Shown one piece after another: positions 51,776 through 60,924 of a stretch of 64,000 nucleotides of DNA. The stretch comes from Chitinophaga sp. YR573 (GTDB lineage: Bacteria; Bacteroidota; Bacteroidia; Chitinophagales; Chitinophagaceae), in the NCBI RefSeq assembly GCF_900110995.1, contig NZ_FOJF01000001.1:4128803-4192802 (forward strand), written 5' to 3'. Under the pieces are notes generated by a model. It saw only the letters and a list, made by a program, of their open reading frames with translations, was not told the DNA's origin and did not search any database. Numbering within the stretch: the first letter of the stretch is position 1; each line of letters starts with the position of its first letter. The position numbers and the translations under genes are program-made.

Positions 51776-52246
51776 TTAATGCCCTACACTCATCACACGG
51801 GTAACTTTCCATTCATTATCCTTGTATTGCCAGACATGTGTAAACTTATAAACTCCAATTAATTCCTTACCATTTTCTGTATGAATAAAACGGTGAATAC
51901 CCATTTCAATAGCACCATATCCTGGTACAGGGTAAACTTCCAACGTGCCTTTCACCAGCTCACGTCTCAAAGCACTATTGGCATTCATCTCAAAATTTCT
52001 CCTGAAAGCTTCCATGTTGGATGTATAGTCGCTTAGACCACCATTATCGTGATAAAATTCGAGGTTTTCTGCAAAGACAGTTTTTAGAATAGTAAGATTT
52101 TGTGTGTTGAAAGCATCAAACATTACACTATCCATATGAGCAATATCCTTATATAACTGGGGATCTTTTGGTGTGTAGAGAACACTTTGACCAAAACTTA
52201 TAATGCTACTAAGTAAAATTCCAAAAATACCGATTGACCTTTTCAT
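51776..52246 (-). CDS. Exported SnoaL/DUF4440-like (NTF2-fold) protein
   Basis: A 156-residue protein with a signal peptide (SIGIFGILLSSIISFGQS). The NTF2-like pattern is clear: HMDSVMFDAFNTQNLTILKT, AENLEFYHDNGGLSDY and FTHVWQYKDNEWKVTRVMSV. Such domains bind small ligands or act as simple enzymes. No partner is evident. It is convergent with the membrane-protein pair. Confidence 0.82.
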   Translation of the reverse strand: MKRSIGIFGILLSSIISFGQSVLYTPKDPQLYKDIAHMDSVMFDAFNTQNLTILKTVFAENLEFYHDNGGLSDYTSNMEAFRRNFEMNANSALRRELVKGTLEVYPVPGYGAIEMGIHRFIHTENGKELIGVYKFTHVWQYKDNEWKVTRVMSVGH

Positions 52247-52375
52247 GTAAATGTTATTAGGTTAAATCATACAAAGGAATTTTATGCCATTAATATAACT
52301 TATTGAAATACAGTTATTTGTTTTAATATAACTGCTCATAATCGTACAGCAGGTGTTCGAAAACAGCGCACCCCT

Positions 52376-54112
52376 TTACATAATTTTCTGATAGGCCTCC
52401 ATAGTATCAACATCTACTACTCCTTCAGGAAAAGGAACAATAGTTACTGCTTCCCCTAATCCTTCAATCACGTGTTTTGCACCTGTATCACCTTCCAATG
52501 CCAGCAACTGCGGAAAAACGGATTGGTGGAAGAGTGCCGGCACTCCATTGCGCCCTGCATAATTACTTGCAGCAACCGGCGCTGCTGTCAATTGCTGTTG
52601 ATAAACGAGTCTTCTGAGATGGGTTACATCAACATAAGGCTGATCACATAACATAATCAGTATATGAGCTACATGTGGATGCTTACCACATAAGTGTTTC
52701 ACCCCCTCACGTATAGAGCTTGCCATACCTTCCGCATATCCGGCATTGATCACTAATTCAATGCTCATGTCTTCCAGCTGTTGTTTTATCGTGGCAGCCG
52801 CTTTCCCCGCGACTACAACAGTGGCGGCAGTACCTAACTCCAATGCGGTACGCACCGTATTCCTTAACAAAGTATCTCCCCTGAATATCAGTTGTTGTTT
52901 AGAAGTGCCCAACCGCTTAGATTCCCCGGCAGCCAGTATCACAATACCATACGTTTCCATGGGTGAAGCAATGCATGTACTGCGCTTGTGAATTTTTCCC
53001 GACTTATTACGCAGCGATCCTACAGTTCTTCCTGCAAAAACGGCTTTTATTTCACTGATAATGGAAAGCGCTATCTCTTCTGCAGTCTCTGCGCCTATAT
53101 CCAGACCTATCGGACCATATATCCGGGCACGCTGTTGTGCAGACAGCGTGATGCCCTGCTCCTGTAACTCCTGCAGTAAACGGTCCCGCTTTTTCTGCGG
53201 CCCTAAAATGCCGAAATAGGCTGCCGGACTTTGTAGCGCCTGAATAAGCACAGATTTATCATAGAAATAATTGTGAGACATCAGCACCACAGCCGTTTGT
53301 TCATCAATAGTGACAGACTGTAATGCTTCTTCCGGTTTCGCCACAATTACCTGGCAGGACGGAAATCTGGCAGAAGTGGCATAAGAAGGGCGTCCATCTA
53401 TCAGCGTAAGTTCCCAACCCAGTATGGCTGCCATATGTGCCAGGGGGAGTACGTCATTGCCTGCCCCTGCTACCACCAGGGCCGGACCAGGTATCAGGAA
53501 TTCAAAAAACACATGTACAGCAGTTTCGCCTGTTTTATAGGGTGCATATCGTATAAACGCAGATGACTGTGTCGCTAACACCTGCCGGATATCAGCGTCC
53601 ATCCTTGAATAGGCAACCGGCATAATATCATCAACGATGTGGGTACCATCAGCATTCACAATTAACCGGGTTCCCTGCTTAGCATACTTTTTATTATCAG
53701 GTGTAAAAAAGGTCACCAGTACTGAAGGTTGACGCGTAGCGACCGCAAGCTGCAACAGCGTTATCGGGTTATGATCCTGGTGTGCAGGAATGGGTTCCAG
53801 CAGAATCCTGATAATGCCGTTACATCCCAGGCTTACTCCCAGGCCGGTAGTATCCGTTTCATCAGAGGTATCATATGTAATCAACGCCGGTTTTTCTTCT
53901 GTCATTACCAGCAATGCTTTTCGCAGTACGTCACCTTCCAGGCATCCGCCACTGACGGTCCCCATCAGTGTGCCATCCTCAGATACGAGCATTCGTGCAC
54001 CAGGTGCACGATAAGCGGAGCCCTCAATGTGTACCACTGTGGCCAGCACCATTTTTTTGTGTTGCCTGAACGCTGTTTCGAAAGCCCGTATGATTTGTCT
54101 GATCTCTTTCAT
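52376..54112 (-). CDS. XdhC-MobA fusion: molybdenum hydroxylase maturation factor
   Basis: A 578-residue fusion. Residues 1 to about 360 are XdhC/CoxI: MVLATVVHIEGSAYRAPGAR, GTVSGGCLEGDV, then the Rossmann part LVVAGAGNDVLPLAHMAAIL and GLDIGAETAEEIALSIISEI. Residues about 385-578 are a MobA-like nucleotidyltransferase: VILAAGESKRLGTSKQQLIF and LIMLCDQPYV. XdhC delivers and helps sulfurate molybdenum cofactor; MobA-like proteins add CMP to form MCD, the form used by PaoABC-like enzymes. It is last in the five-gene operon, 14 bp after the desulfurase. Confidence 0.92.
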   Translation of the reverse strand: MKEIRQIIRAFETAFRQHKKMVLATVVHIEGSAYRAPGARMLVSEDGTLMGTVSGGCLEGDVLRKALLVMTEEKPALITYDTSDETDTTGLGVSLGCNGIIRILLEPIPAHQDHNPITLLQLAVATRQPSVLVTFFTPDNKKYAKQGTRLIVNADGTHIVDDIMPVAYSRMDADIRQVLATQSSAFIRYAPYKTGETAVHVFFEFLIPGPALVVAGAGNDVLPLAHMAAILGWELTLIDGRPSYATSARFPSCQVIVAKPEEALQSVTIDEQTAVVLMSHNYFYDKSVLIQALQSPAAYFGILGPQKKRDRLLQELQEQGITLSAQQRARIYGPIGLDIGAETAEEIALSIISEIKAVFAGRTVGSLRNKSGKIHKRSTCIASPMETYGIVILAAGESKRLGTSKQQLIFRGDTLLRNTVRTALELGTAATVVVAGKAAATIKQQLEDMSIELVINAGYAEGMASSIREGVKHLCGKHPHVAHILIMLCDQPYVDVTHLRRLVYQQQLTAAPVAASNYAGRNGVPALFHQSVFPQLLALEGDTGAKHVIEGLGEAVTIVPFPEGVVDVDTMEAYQKIM

Positions 54113-54126
54113 TGAAATTGTATCAT

Positions 54127-55272
54127 TTATTCATGCATGTCAGCAGGTACTAATGCCCGTATCCCCCTCATAAGATGCTGAACCGCGCTGTCTACTTCAT
54201 CACGGGAGGTAAACCTTCCCAGACTGATACGAATAGCACGATGTGCCTCCACATCACTTAATCCCATTGCTTTTAATACATGTGAAGGCTGCTGTACCAG
54301 TCCTGATGAACAGGCACTGCCACGACTCGCGGCAAGGTAGGGTGATAAGGAAAGCAGGAACTGTTCTGCATCGCCCTGCGGCAGCAGAAAGTTAGTGACA
54401 TGAGGTAATCTGTTTTCGCTGCCATTAACGATAAGATCAGGTAAGGCATGTTCCATGCTGTCCCTTAGCTGTTGTAGGCGATCAGCATCAGTCAGCATTT
54501 CCTGGCTGCATAATTCGGCTGCTTTACCAAAACCAATGATGGCTGGTGTATTCAGGGTACCACTTCTCAAACCCCATTCATGACTGCCTCCATGTAGTTG
54601 TGTTACCGGTAAGGTTTTACCGGTAAACAAGGCGCCCACACCCTTAGGCCCATACATTTTATGAGCTGAAAATGCCAGCAGGTCAATACCATCCTGGTCA
54701 ACGTTCACTGGAATTTTGCCCACTGCCTGAGTGGCATCACATACAAAGGGAACAGCGTGTTTACGTGCAATAGCGCCAATCTCCCGCACAGGATGTATAA
54801 CACCGGTTTCATTGTTGGCATACATCAGCGCAATACAGATTGTTTTGTCTCTGATAGCAGCCTCCAGGCTTTCTAATGAAAGCTGGCCCAGAGCATCCAC
54901 CTCCAGATAGGTGACCTGATATCCTTTTGTCTCCAGGTAAGCACAGGTGTCCAATACTGCTTTGTGTTCTGTTTTACAGGTAATAATATGATTGCCTTTA
55001 GTAAACGAGGATTCAGCAATCCCTTTAATAGCCAGGTTGATGGACTCTGTAGCGCCAGAGGTAAAGATCACTTTTTTAGAAGTAGCTCCGATAAGACTGG
55101 CTACCTGCTCACGTGCATCCTCAACACTTTCCCTTGCCATCCATCCATATCTGTGATCAGTACTTGCAGCATTTCCAAACTCAAGAGTGAAGAAAGGCAT
55201 CATATTTTCCACTACCCTTGGATCACAGGGAGTAGTAGCATTATAATCCATATAGACAGGACGCTCTTTCAT
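54127..55272 (-). CDS. NifS/IscS-type cysteine desulfurase of the molybdenum operon
   Basis: A 381-residue PLP enzyme: VYMDYNATTPCDPRVVENMM, FTSGATESINLAIKG, HIITCKTEHKAVLDTC, the lysine in LLAFSAHKMYGPKGVGALF, and the catalytic Cys in SRGSACSSGLVQQPSHVL. It gives a persulfide. Because it lies between the hydroxylase subunits and XdhC, it probably supplies the terminal sulfido ligand of Mo, as known for IscS/NifS4 with XdhC. This makes a second desulfurase in the window beside the encapsulated one. Confidence 0.92.
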   Translation of the reverse strand: MKERPVYMDYNATTPCDPRVVENMMPFFTLEFGNAASTDHRYGWMARESVEDAREQVASLIGATSKKVIFTSGATESINLAIKGIAESSFTKGNHIITCKTEHKAVLDTCAYLETKGYQVTYLEVDALGQLSLESLEAAIRDKTICIALMYANNETGVIHPVREIGAIARKHAVPFVCDATQAVGKIPVNVDQDGIDLLAFSAHKMYGPKGVGALFTGKTLPVTQLHGGSHEWGLRSGTLNTPAIIGFGKAAELCSQEMLTDADRLQQLRDSMEHALPDLIVNGSENRLPHVTNFLLPQGDAEQFLLSLSPYLAASRGSACSSGLVQQPSHVLKAMGLSDVEAHRAIRISLGRFTSRDEVDSAVQHLMRGIRALVPADMHE

Positions 55273-55283
55273 ATTAATACAAA

Positions 55284-57491
55284 CTAAGCTTGTAAAATCT
55301 TATCAGGCGTAATGGGCAGATTGCGCAAACGCTTGCCTGTAGCATTATAGATGGCATTGGCAATCGCAGCGGCAGAACCAATAATACCAACTTCCCCGAG
55401 GCCTTTTGAACCTGTAGGGTTGATGTTAACATCAGGCTTATTGATAAATGCTACTTCAACGATCGGAGAATCAGCATTCACTGCAAAGTGATACCCGGCC
55501 AGATCATTGCCCACAAGACTGCCATAACGGGTATCCACAGGCTGCTCTTCCATCAGGGCCATCCCGATGCCACCGGCTGCTGCACCTGATACCTGGTTGG
55601 CCGCAGCTTTTTCATTTACAATTTTACCACCATCTACTACGCATACCATTTTATCAATTTTCACTTTACCTGTTTTGCTATGCACCCTTACCCTGCAAAA
55701 ATGTGCGGCAGATGAGCAAAAAGAGAATTTCTGCCGCTCTTCCCCAGGGCCGGAACTGGCCTCTGCTTCAACCAGGTCCAGGTTGTTTTTTTCCCAGAGT
55801 GAAGCATATGAAATAAAATTAGCTTTATAAGAGATGCCGGTATCTGACAGTAATATATCTTTTGCCAACGCATCTTTATACACGTCGTTTTGCAAGGAAG
55901 CATACCCGGCCAGCTTTTGCTTTAATGCCTCACAGGTGGCCACTACAGCACCGCTTATAGAAGACAATCCGGTACTGCCTCCCTGACTCGGTGCAGGTGG
56001 CAGATTGGAATTACCCAGTTCAACTTTTATATTGTTTTTGGATATACCGGTAAAATCATGTGCGATGTTCTGCATAGCAGTACCGGTCCCTGTACCAATA
56101 TCAGTCATCGCAGTGCGCACAGTAATCGTACCATCCCGCTGCATTTTAATAGAGGCTCCGGCCTTACCACGCCCGGCGCCCCACATGCCCACAGCCATAC
56201 CATAACCAATTTTCCAGTCTCCATCGGTTTCCTGACCAGGCACTGGTTGCCGGTTTTTCCAATTGATCATTGTCGCTCCTTTTTGAATGCCTTCATTCAA
56301 AAAATTAGTAGACCAGGTTTTACCGTTTTCAGGATCTTTCTCAATGGCCAGGTTTTTTAAACGAAGTTCAACCGGGTCCTGTTTCAACTGATAACTTAAT
56401 TCATCAATAGCACATTCCACCGCAAAGGCACCAGTGCAATCACCCGGACCGCGCATCCAGGTAGGAGCACTCAAATTCAGCGGTACAATTGCAGACTCTG
56501 TTTTTAAATTGCTGAATTTATATACCATGCGTGTTATACGGGTAATGCCATCTTCGAAATTCTCGTAAACAGAAGTGCTGTGTTTGGCGATATGCCATAT
56601 ACCAGCAAATTGTCCATTGCTGTCTGCACCTATTTTTATTTTTTGCCATGATGCCGGTCTGTAACCCACCAGTAAAAACATTTGTGGTCTGGTAAGCATC
56701 AGTTTTACCGGACGCTTTACCTGCCGTGCCGCCATAATGGTAGCAAATGTATGAGGCCATACACGCAGGCCGGAACCGAATCCGCCACCTACAAATTCAC
56801 TGATTACTTCAATGTTACCAGTGGGAATATTCCACAGCTTTGCAAAAGTTCGTTGTACATTGTTTACTCCCTGGTTTTTATCGTAAAGTTTCAGTTTGTC
56901 ATCACTGGTCCACTGGGCAATTGTAGCATGCATTTCCATGGGATTATGCACCTCGTTCTGAATAGTGTACTCAGCTTCTGTCACATATGGTACATTGCTC
57001 CAGGAGTCCAGAGAACCTCTCTCTTTTCCGGTGTTACTGGCAGCAATTCCAGGATGGGATTTATCGAAATCAACATTAGCCTTGTCAATAGTATAATCTG
57101 CAGAGACCAGTGATGCGGCATAAGTAGCCTCTTCCAGTGTTTCTGCAATTACCATTGCTATTGGCTGGCCTTTGAAGTAAATTTTATCAGTATAAAAGAT
57201 GGGTAAGCCAAAATGTGCCTCTTTTATTTTTGCCTCATCAGCAAAACCGGGTACGAATGGTTTGTGTTGATGTGTAAGGATATCAATTACCCCTGCCACC
57301 TGTTTCGCGTCATCAAGACTGATACTTTTAATAGTGCCGGCGGCTACCGAACTGCCTACTAAAACACCGTAACACTGATTATTTACCTTGTATTCAGCTG
57401 CATATTTTCCACTGCCGGTTACTTTGGCTATGCCCTCTATACGGCCCTCTGGTATATGCTGAATATCCGGCTGGTTATCGAAGAATCCCAT
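55284..57491 (-). CDS. Molybdenum-binding subunit of a xanthine dehydrogenase-family hydroxylase
   Basis: A 735-residue subunit: EGRIEGIAKVTGSGKYAAEY (N-terminal domain), YTVEAEYTIQNEVHNPMEMH-like VHNPMEMHATIAQW, FVGGGFGSGLRVWPH, RGPGDCTGAFAVECAIDELS, and the C-terminal GLGEVGIIGSAAAIANAIYN with the catalytic Glu. The layout and length agree with PaoC/YagR-type periplasmic aldehyde dehydrogenases. Substrate unknown; aldehydes are likely. Confidence 0.92.
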   Translation of the reverse strand: MGFFDNQPDIQHIPEGRIEGIAKVTGSGKYAAEYKVNNQCYGVLVGSSVAAGTIKSISLDDAKQVAGVIDILTHQHKPFVPGFADEAKIKEAHFGLPIFYTDKIYFKGQPIAMVIAETLEEATYAASLVSADYTIDKANVDFDKSHPGIAASNTGKERGSLDSWSNVPYVTEAEYTIQNEVHNPMEMHATIAQWTSDDKLKLYDKNQGVNNVQRTFAKLWNIPTGNIEVISEFVGGGFGSGLRVWPHTFATIMAARQVKRPVKLMLTRPQMFLLVGYRPASWQKIKIGADSNGQFAGIWHIAKHSTSVYENFEDGITRITRMVYKFSNLKTESAIVPLNLSAPTWMRGPGDCTGAFAVECAIDELSYQLKQDPVELRLKNLAIEKDPENGKTWSTNFLNEGIQKGATMINWKNRQPVPGQETDGDWKIGYGMAVGMWGAGRGKAGASIKMQRDGTITVRTAMTDIGTGTGTAMQNIAHDFTGISKNNIKVELGNSNLPPAPSQGGSTGLSSISGAVVATCEALKQKLAGYASLQNDVYKDALAKDILLSDTGISYKANFISYASLWEKNNLDLVEAEASSGPGEERQKFSFCSSAAHFCRVRVHSKTGKVKIDKMVCVVDGGKIVNEKAAANQVSGAAAGGIGMALMEEQPVDTRYGSLVGNDLAGYHFAVNADSPIVEVAFINKPDVNINPTGSKGLGEVGIIGSAAAIANAIYNATGKRLRNLPITPDKILQA

Positions 57492-57500
57492 GGTATTATA

Positions 57501-58478
57501 TTAAGCAGTTAAACAATTTTGAAGCGCTACTTCAATAGCACCCTTTAACATAGGTAATTTGAAGCCATTATTCGAGAGCGGTTTTATTTCTTTGATCACA
57601 ATGTCTGCTGCCTGGCTAAAAGTTGCCTGTGTAGCCTCTTTCCCCTTTAAAAACTGCTCTGCTTCATACCAGCGCCAGGGCTTGTGTGCAACGCCTCCCG
57701 ATGCCAGTCTGGCTTCTCTGATCCTCAGCCCGTCCAGTTGTAAGGCGGCGGCTACTGATACCAGTGCAAAAGCATATGAATCCCGGTCTCTCACCTTCAG
57801 ATACGCATAGTTTTTGTTGAAAGCATTAGCGGGGATGTCTATAGACGTGATGATGGCATTTTCTGGTAAGTTATTATCCTTTTCCGGCGTGCTGCCAGGT
57901 AGTCTGTGAAAATCTTTAAAAGGTATAGCTATAGCCTTCTGATCTTTCCCGGTAACTATAACAGACGCATCCAGGGCAGCTAAAGCAATACATAAATCAG
58001 AAGGATGTACCGCCACACAATGTTCACTATACCCGACAACAGCACTCATCCTGTTTTCACCATCTTTGGCTCCGCAACCACTACCTGGTTTCCGTTTATT
58101 GCAGGGCATTGTAATGTCGTAAAAGTATGGACAACGGGTGCGTTGTAACAGATTACCTCCCATGGACGCCATGTTCCTTATTTGCGGGGAGGCGCCCGCT
58201 AAAATGGCTTTGGCCACCAGTGGAAATCCTGAACGGATGTCGGAATTTGAAGCTGCCACACTGTTTCGTACCATAGCGCCGATACGTATCCCTTTGGGAG
58301 CAGACTGCACCGTATCCGATAACAAGGTAGTAACGTCAAGAAGAGCATCGGGTTCAGAAATATGTTTTTTCATCAGGTCCAGCAGATTAGTGCCACCTGC
58401 AATATATCGTACCGCCTCATTTTTGCCAGATACCGCCTGGCTGATAGTGGAAGGCTTGCTAAGTGTAAATGGTCTCAT
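57501..58478 (-). CDS. FAD-binding subunit of the molybdenum hydroxylase, with an extra Fe-S insertion
   Basis: A 325-residue subunit: VRYIAGGTNLLDLMKKHI (FAD loop), ASPQIRNMASMGGNLLQRTR, then Cys-rich RCPYFYDITMPCNKRKPGSG and CGAKDG, as in the [4Fe-4S] insertion of PaoB. The C-terminal domain reads KVRDRDSYAFALVSVAAALQ. It passes electrons from the 2Fe-2S subunit to the acceptor. Its start overlaps the upstream 2Fe-2S gene by four bases (ATGA). Confidence 0.92.
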   Translation of the reverse strand: MRPFTLSKPSTISQAVSGKNEAVRYIAGGTNLLDLMKKHISEPDALLDVTTLLSDTVQSAPKGIRIGAMVRNSVAASNSDIRSGFPLVAKAILAGASPQIRNMASMGGNLLQRTRCPYFYDITMPCNKRKPGSGCGAKDGENRMSAVVGYSEHCVAVHPSDLCIALAALDASVIVTGKDQKAIAIPFKDFHRLPGSTPEKDNNLPENAIITSIDIPANAFNKNYAYLKVRDRDSYAFALVSVAAALQLDGLRIREARLASGGVAHKPWRWYEAEQFLKGKEATQATFSQAADIVIKEIKPLSNNGFKLPMLKGAIEVALQNCLTA

Positions 58479-59062
58479 CTGGCAACTTTTTGAATAGATT
58501 CAACAATTCCGTTATAAGCGCCGCAGCGGCAAAGATTACCACTCATAAACTCTTTTATTTCCTCTACAGAACCAGTATGTCCCTCATTGACACAGGCAAC
58601 AGCTGACATGATCTGTCCTGGCGTGCAATAACCACACTGGAAACCATCACATTCAATAAACGCCTGTTGCATGGGATGCAATTTGTCGCCATCTGCCAGA
58701 CCTTCAATAGTGGTTACGTTTTTATCCTGCACCATAGCGGCTAATGTAAGACAACTCAATACTCTTTGCCCGTCCACATGAACCGTACATGCGCCACACT
58801 GGCCATGGTCACAACCTTTCTTGGTACCGGTCAGTTGCAGTTGTTCTCTTACAAGGTCTAGTAAAGTAGTGCGGGAATCTGCATTTATCCTGTATTTTTT
58901 CTTGTTAATGGTAACAAGAAACCGTAACTCTTCTTTAGGTCTGATCACCAGTTTTTTGACATTGCTGTAGAATGCTTTTACACTCTCAGGTATAAAAGCA
59001 AATGTTGCAAGTAATGAAGAGGTGGTTAAGAAAAAACGTCTGCTATAGGTTTGTTTTTCCAT
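58475..59062 (-). CDS. [2Fe-2S] subunit of the molybdenum hydroxylase, Tat-exported
   Basis: A 195-residue subunit. The Tat signal is YSRRFFLTTSSLLATFAF. Two clusters are bound by CDHGQCGACTVHVDGQRVLSC and by GYCTPG with CRCGAYN. A signal on the Fe-S subunit is the known PaoA arrangement; it exports the whole complex. It is first in the operon. The ATG at 59,062 is chosen; the frame is open to a TTG at 59,074. Confidence 0.92.
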   Translation of the reverse strand: MEKQTYSRRFFLTTSSLLATFAFIPESVKAFYSNVKKLVIRPKEELRFLVTINKKKYRINADSRTTLLDLVREQLQLTGTKKGCDHGQCGACTVHVDGQRVLSCLTLAAMVQDKNVTTIEGLADGDKLHPMQQAFIECDGFQCGYCTPGQIMSAVACVNEGHTGSVEEIKEFMSGNLCRCGAYNGIVESIQKVAR

Positions 59063-59350
59063 TATGATATGCAATGGTTATAACTAAATATAAGAAATAA
59101 GCATGTTAATGCCTCATATAAAACTATTAAAATCTCCGGATGAGAAATAATGAAAATCAAACGATAACCTGCAAAAATCAAATAATTCCAAATTTACCAG
59201 GCTTAACAGTATATAATGAAATAAATATTTTGCAGGCTGAAGAGGAGTTATTAAATTTAAGTGTAGATTTTACAATTAATATTGATAACCCGCAATCGGG
59301 AAAGATGCCATCCACGTAATATCCTGATATTCATAATTTAAAAATTCCAC

Positions 59351-60817
59351 ATGAAAACAACGATTCCCCTTCTTAGCATTGTAATGATTTGTTTTGCCTG
59401 TAAAAAAGACATGCATGATAGTCTTGCAAAAGACCCCCCTTCAAATACAATAGCATTGGCTGCAGCGCTTACTTCTGCAGATTTCAAAGGTGTTAACTGG
59501 GCCGATAGCCGGGACAATTTTGCTGATGATAAGCTTGTGTTGTCAGGTACTACCTCCTCCGACAGTTACGCCACTATTCAAACTAAAGCAGACAACATAT
59601 TAACCGGGTTTCAGACCGCCGGTGTAAATACAGTACGTCTGCCTGTCAATCCTGCAACAGTATTAGATACCTGGTGGCAATCCTACAAAGGGAGTATCAA
59701 CAAAGCATCTTCTAAAAATATGAAAGTATTGCTGGGTTACTGGGAAGGTGCCTCTTCCAAAGACGGATTGGTTGATAACAGTACTACTTTCTGGCAGATG
59801 TGGGATACAATAGTCGCTAATTACAGATCAAATGCGTTAATCTATTTCGAAGTATTTAATGAACCTCATGGTTATAATTCAACAGATTTAAAAAATTTGT
59901 ATAATCAGTTTGTGACCAGATATCCTGGCGTGCCCAAAAACAGATTTGTACTGGATGGTGTTGGATATTCTTCGGATGTAAATACAATAGGAGCAGATAG
60001 CCGCTTTGACAGCTGTATGCTTTCTTTTCATGATTATACCTGGTTTGAAACAAGTAAAACAACAACAGCAGATTGGGAACGGCCGGTAAAATCGCTTACA
60101 TATCCTGCAAGAACAATTGTAACAGAATTTGGTACTGTCATGACGGATGGTACTAACTATTCCGGCGCACCAGGCTCCAATGTAAATAATACTTACCTGC
60201 AGGGCATGACCAATTCTTTACATGATCTGGGCGTAGGCAGTATTTATTGGCCAGGGTTAAGGACAGGAGATACTTATAGTATGTTTACACTAAGTGGCAC
60301 AACGCTTTCAACAAGTAACAGCTCTGGATTAACCAGGTTAAAATATGCATGGGGTACAGGCTCCGTAACCATTCCTTATGCATCCTTTACTGCAGGAACT
60401 TATTACAAAGTTTTAAATAGAAATAGTGGTAAATCATTAGAGGTAAATGGACAGTCAACTGCAAATGGTGCCAGCATTGATCAGTGGGACTATTGGGCAG
60501 GAGCTAATCAGCAATGGCTGTTTAATGCATTGGGAAGTAACTATACTTCTGTTATCAACAGGAATAGTAGTAAGGGACTGGATGTTAACGGACAGTCTAC
60601 TACTGCAGGAGCCGCAGTAATACAATGGGATTATTCCGGAGGTACCAATCAGCAATGGCAGATAATAGACATAGGATTTGGATATTACAAGATATTGAAT
60701 AGGAACAGTGGTTTCTCACTGGATGTAAACGGACAGTCAACAGCTAATGGTGGCAGTGTTATTCAGTGGAACTGGAATAGCGGTGCTAACCAGCAGTGGC
60801 AGATAACTTCATTGTAA
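59351..60817 (+). CDS. GH5 glycoside hydrolase with C-terminal ricin-type lectin domain, lipoprotein
   Basis: A 488-residue protein with lipobox ending MICFAC. The GH5 catalytic region has VNTVRLPVNPATV, YFEVFNEPHGYN (acid/base Glu171), SFHDYTW and VTEFGT (nucleophile Glu259). Residues about 350-488 are a RICIN-type beta-trefoil with three repeats (YKVLNRNSGKSLEVNGQST, the second VINRNSSKGLDVNGQST, the third YKILNRNSGFSLDVNGQST) each ending in QQW. It likely hydrolyses beta-glucans or mannans at the cell surface; the exact substrate is unknown. Confidence 0.93.
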   Translation: MKTTIPLLSIVMICFACKKDMHDSLAKDPPSNTIALAAALTSADFKGVNWADSRDNFADDKLVLSGTTSSDSYATIQTKADNILTGFQTAGVNTVRLPVNPATVLDTWWQSYKGSINKASSKNMKVLLGYWEGASSKDGLVDNSTTFWQMWDTIVANYRSNALIYFEVFNEPHGYNSTDLKNLYNQFVTRYPGVPKNRFVLDGVGYSSDVNTIGADSRFDSCMLSFHDYTWFETSKTTTADWERPVKSLTYPARTIVTEFGTVMTDGTNYSGAPGSNVNNTYLQGMTNSLHDLGVGSIYWPGLRTGDTYSMFTLSGTTLSTSNSSGLTRLKYAWGTGSVTIPYASFTAGTYYKVLNRNSGKSLEVNGQSTANGASIDQWDYWAGANQQWLFNALGSNYTSVINRNSSKGLDVNGQSTTAGAAVIQWDYSGGTNQQWQIIDIGFGYYKILNRNSGFSLDVNGQSTANGGSVIQWNWNSGANQQWQITSL

Positions 60818-60823
60818 TCATTA

Positions 60824-60872
60824 CTAAAATAAAAGCAGTGCAAATCTATCATTTGCACTGCTTTTATTTTAG
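60824..60872. terminator. Perfect 21-bp bidirectional terminator
   Basis: Arms 60,824-60,844 (ending AAAAGCAGTGCAAA) and 60,852-60,872 pair at all 21 positions with a 7-base loop. A/T-rich outer ends allow termination on both strands. Confidence 0.9.
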
Positions 60873-60912
60873 TAGAAACCCATCTGGAATTCCGTACATG
60901 CCCCGACTTTAT

Positions 60913-60920
60913 TACTTTTG
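60913..60920 (+). promoter_or_regulatory. Candidate -7 element of the TraB/GumN gene
   Basis: TACTTTTG fits TAnnTTTG and ends four bases before the ATG at 60,925. If used, the mRNA would be nearly leaderless. No clear -33 TTTG is present. Confidence 0.35.
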
Positions 60921-60924
60921 TTAT

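Noticed and set aside
51776..52246. Toxin-immunity role for the DUF4440 protein beside the membrane pair
   Set aside because: It has a plain signal peptide and NTF2 fold, lies on the opposite strand and shows no toxin partner.
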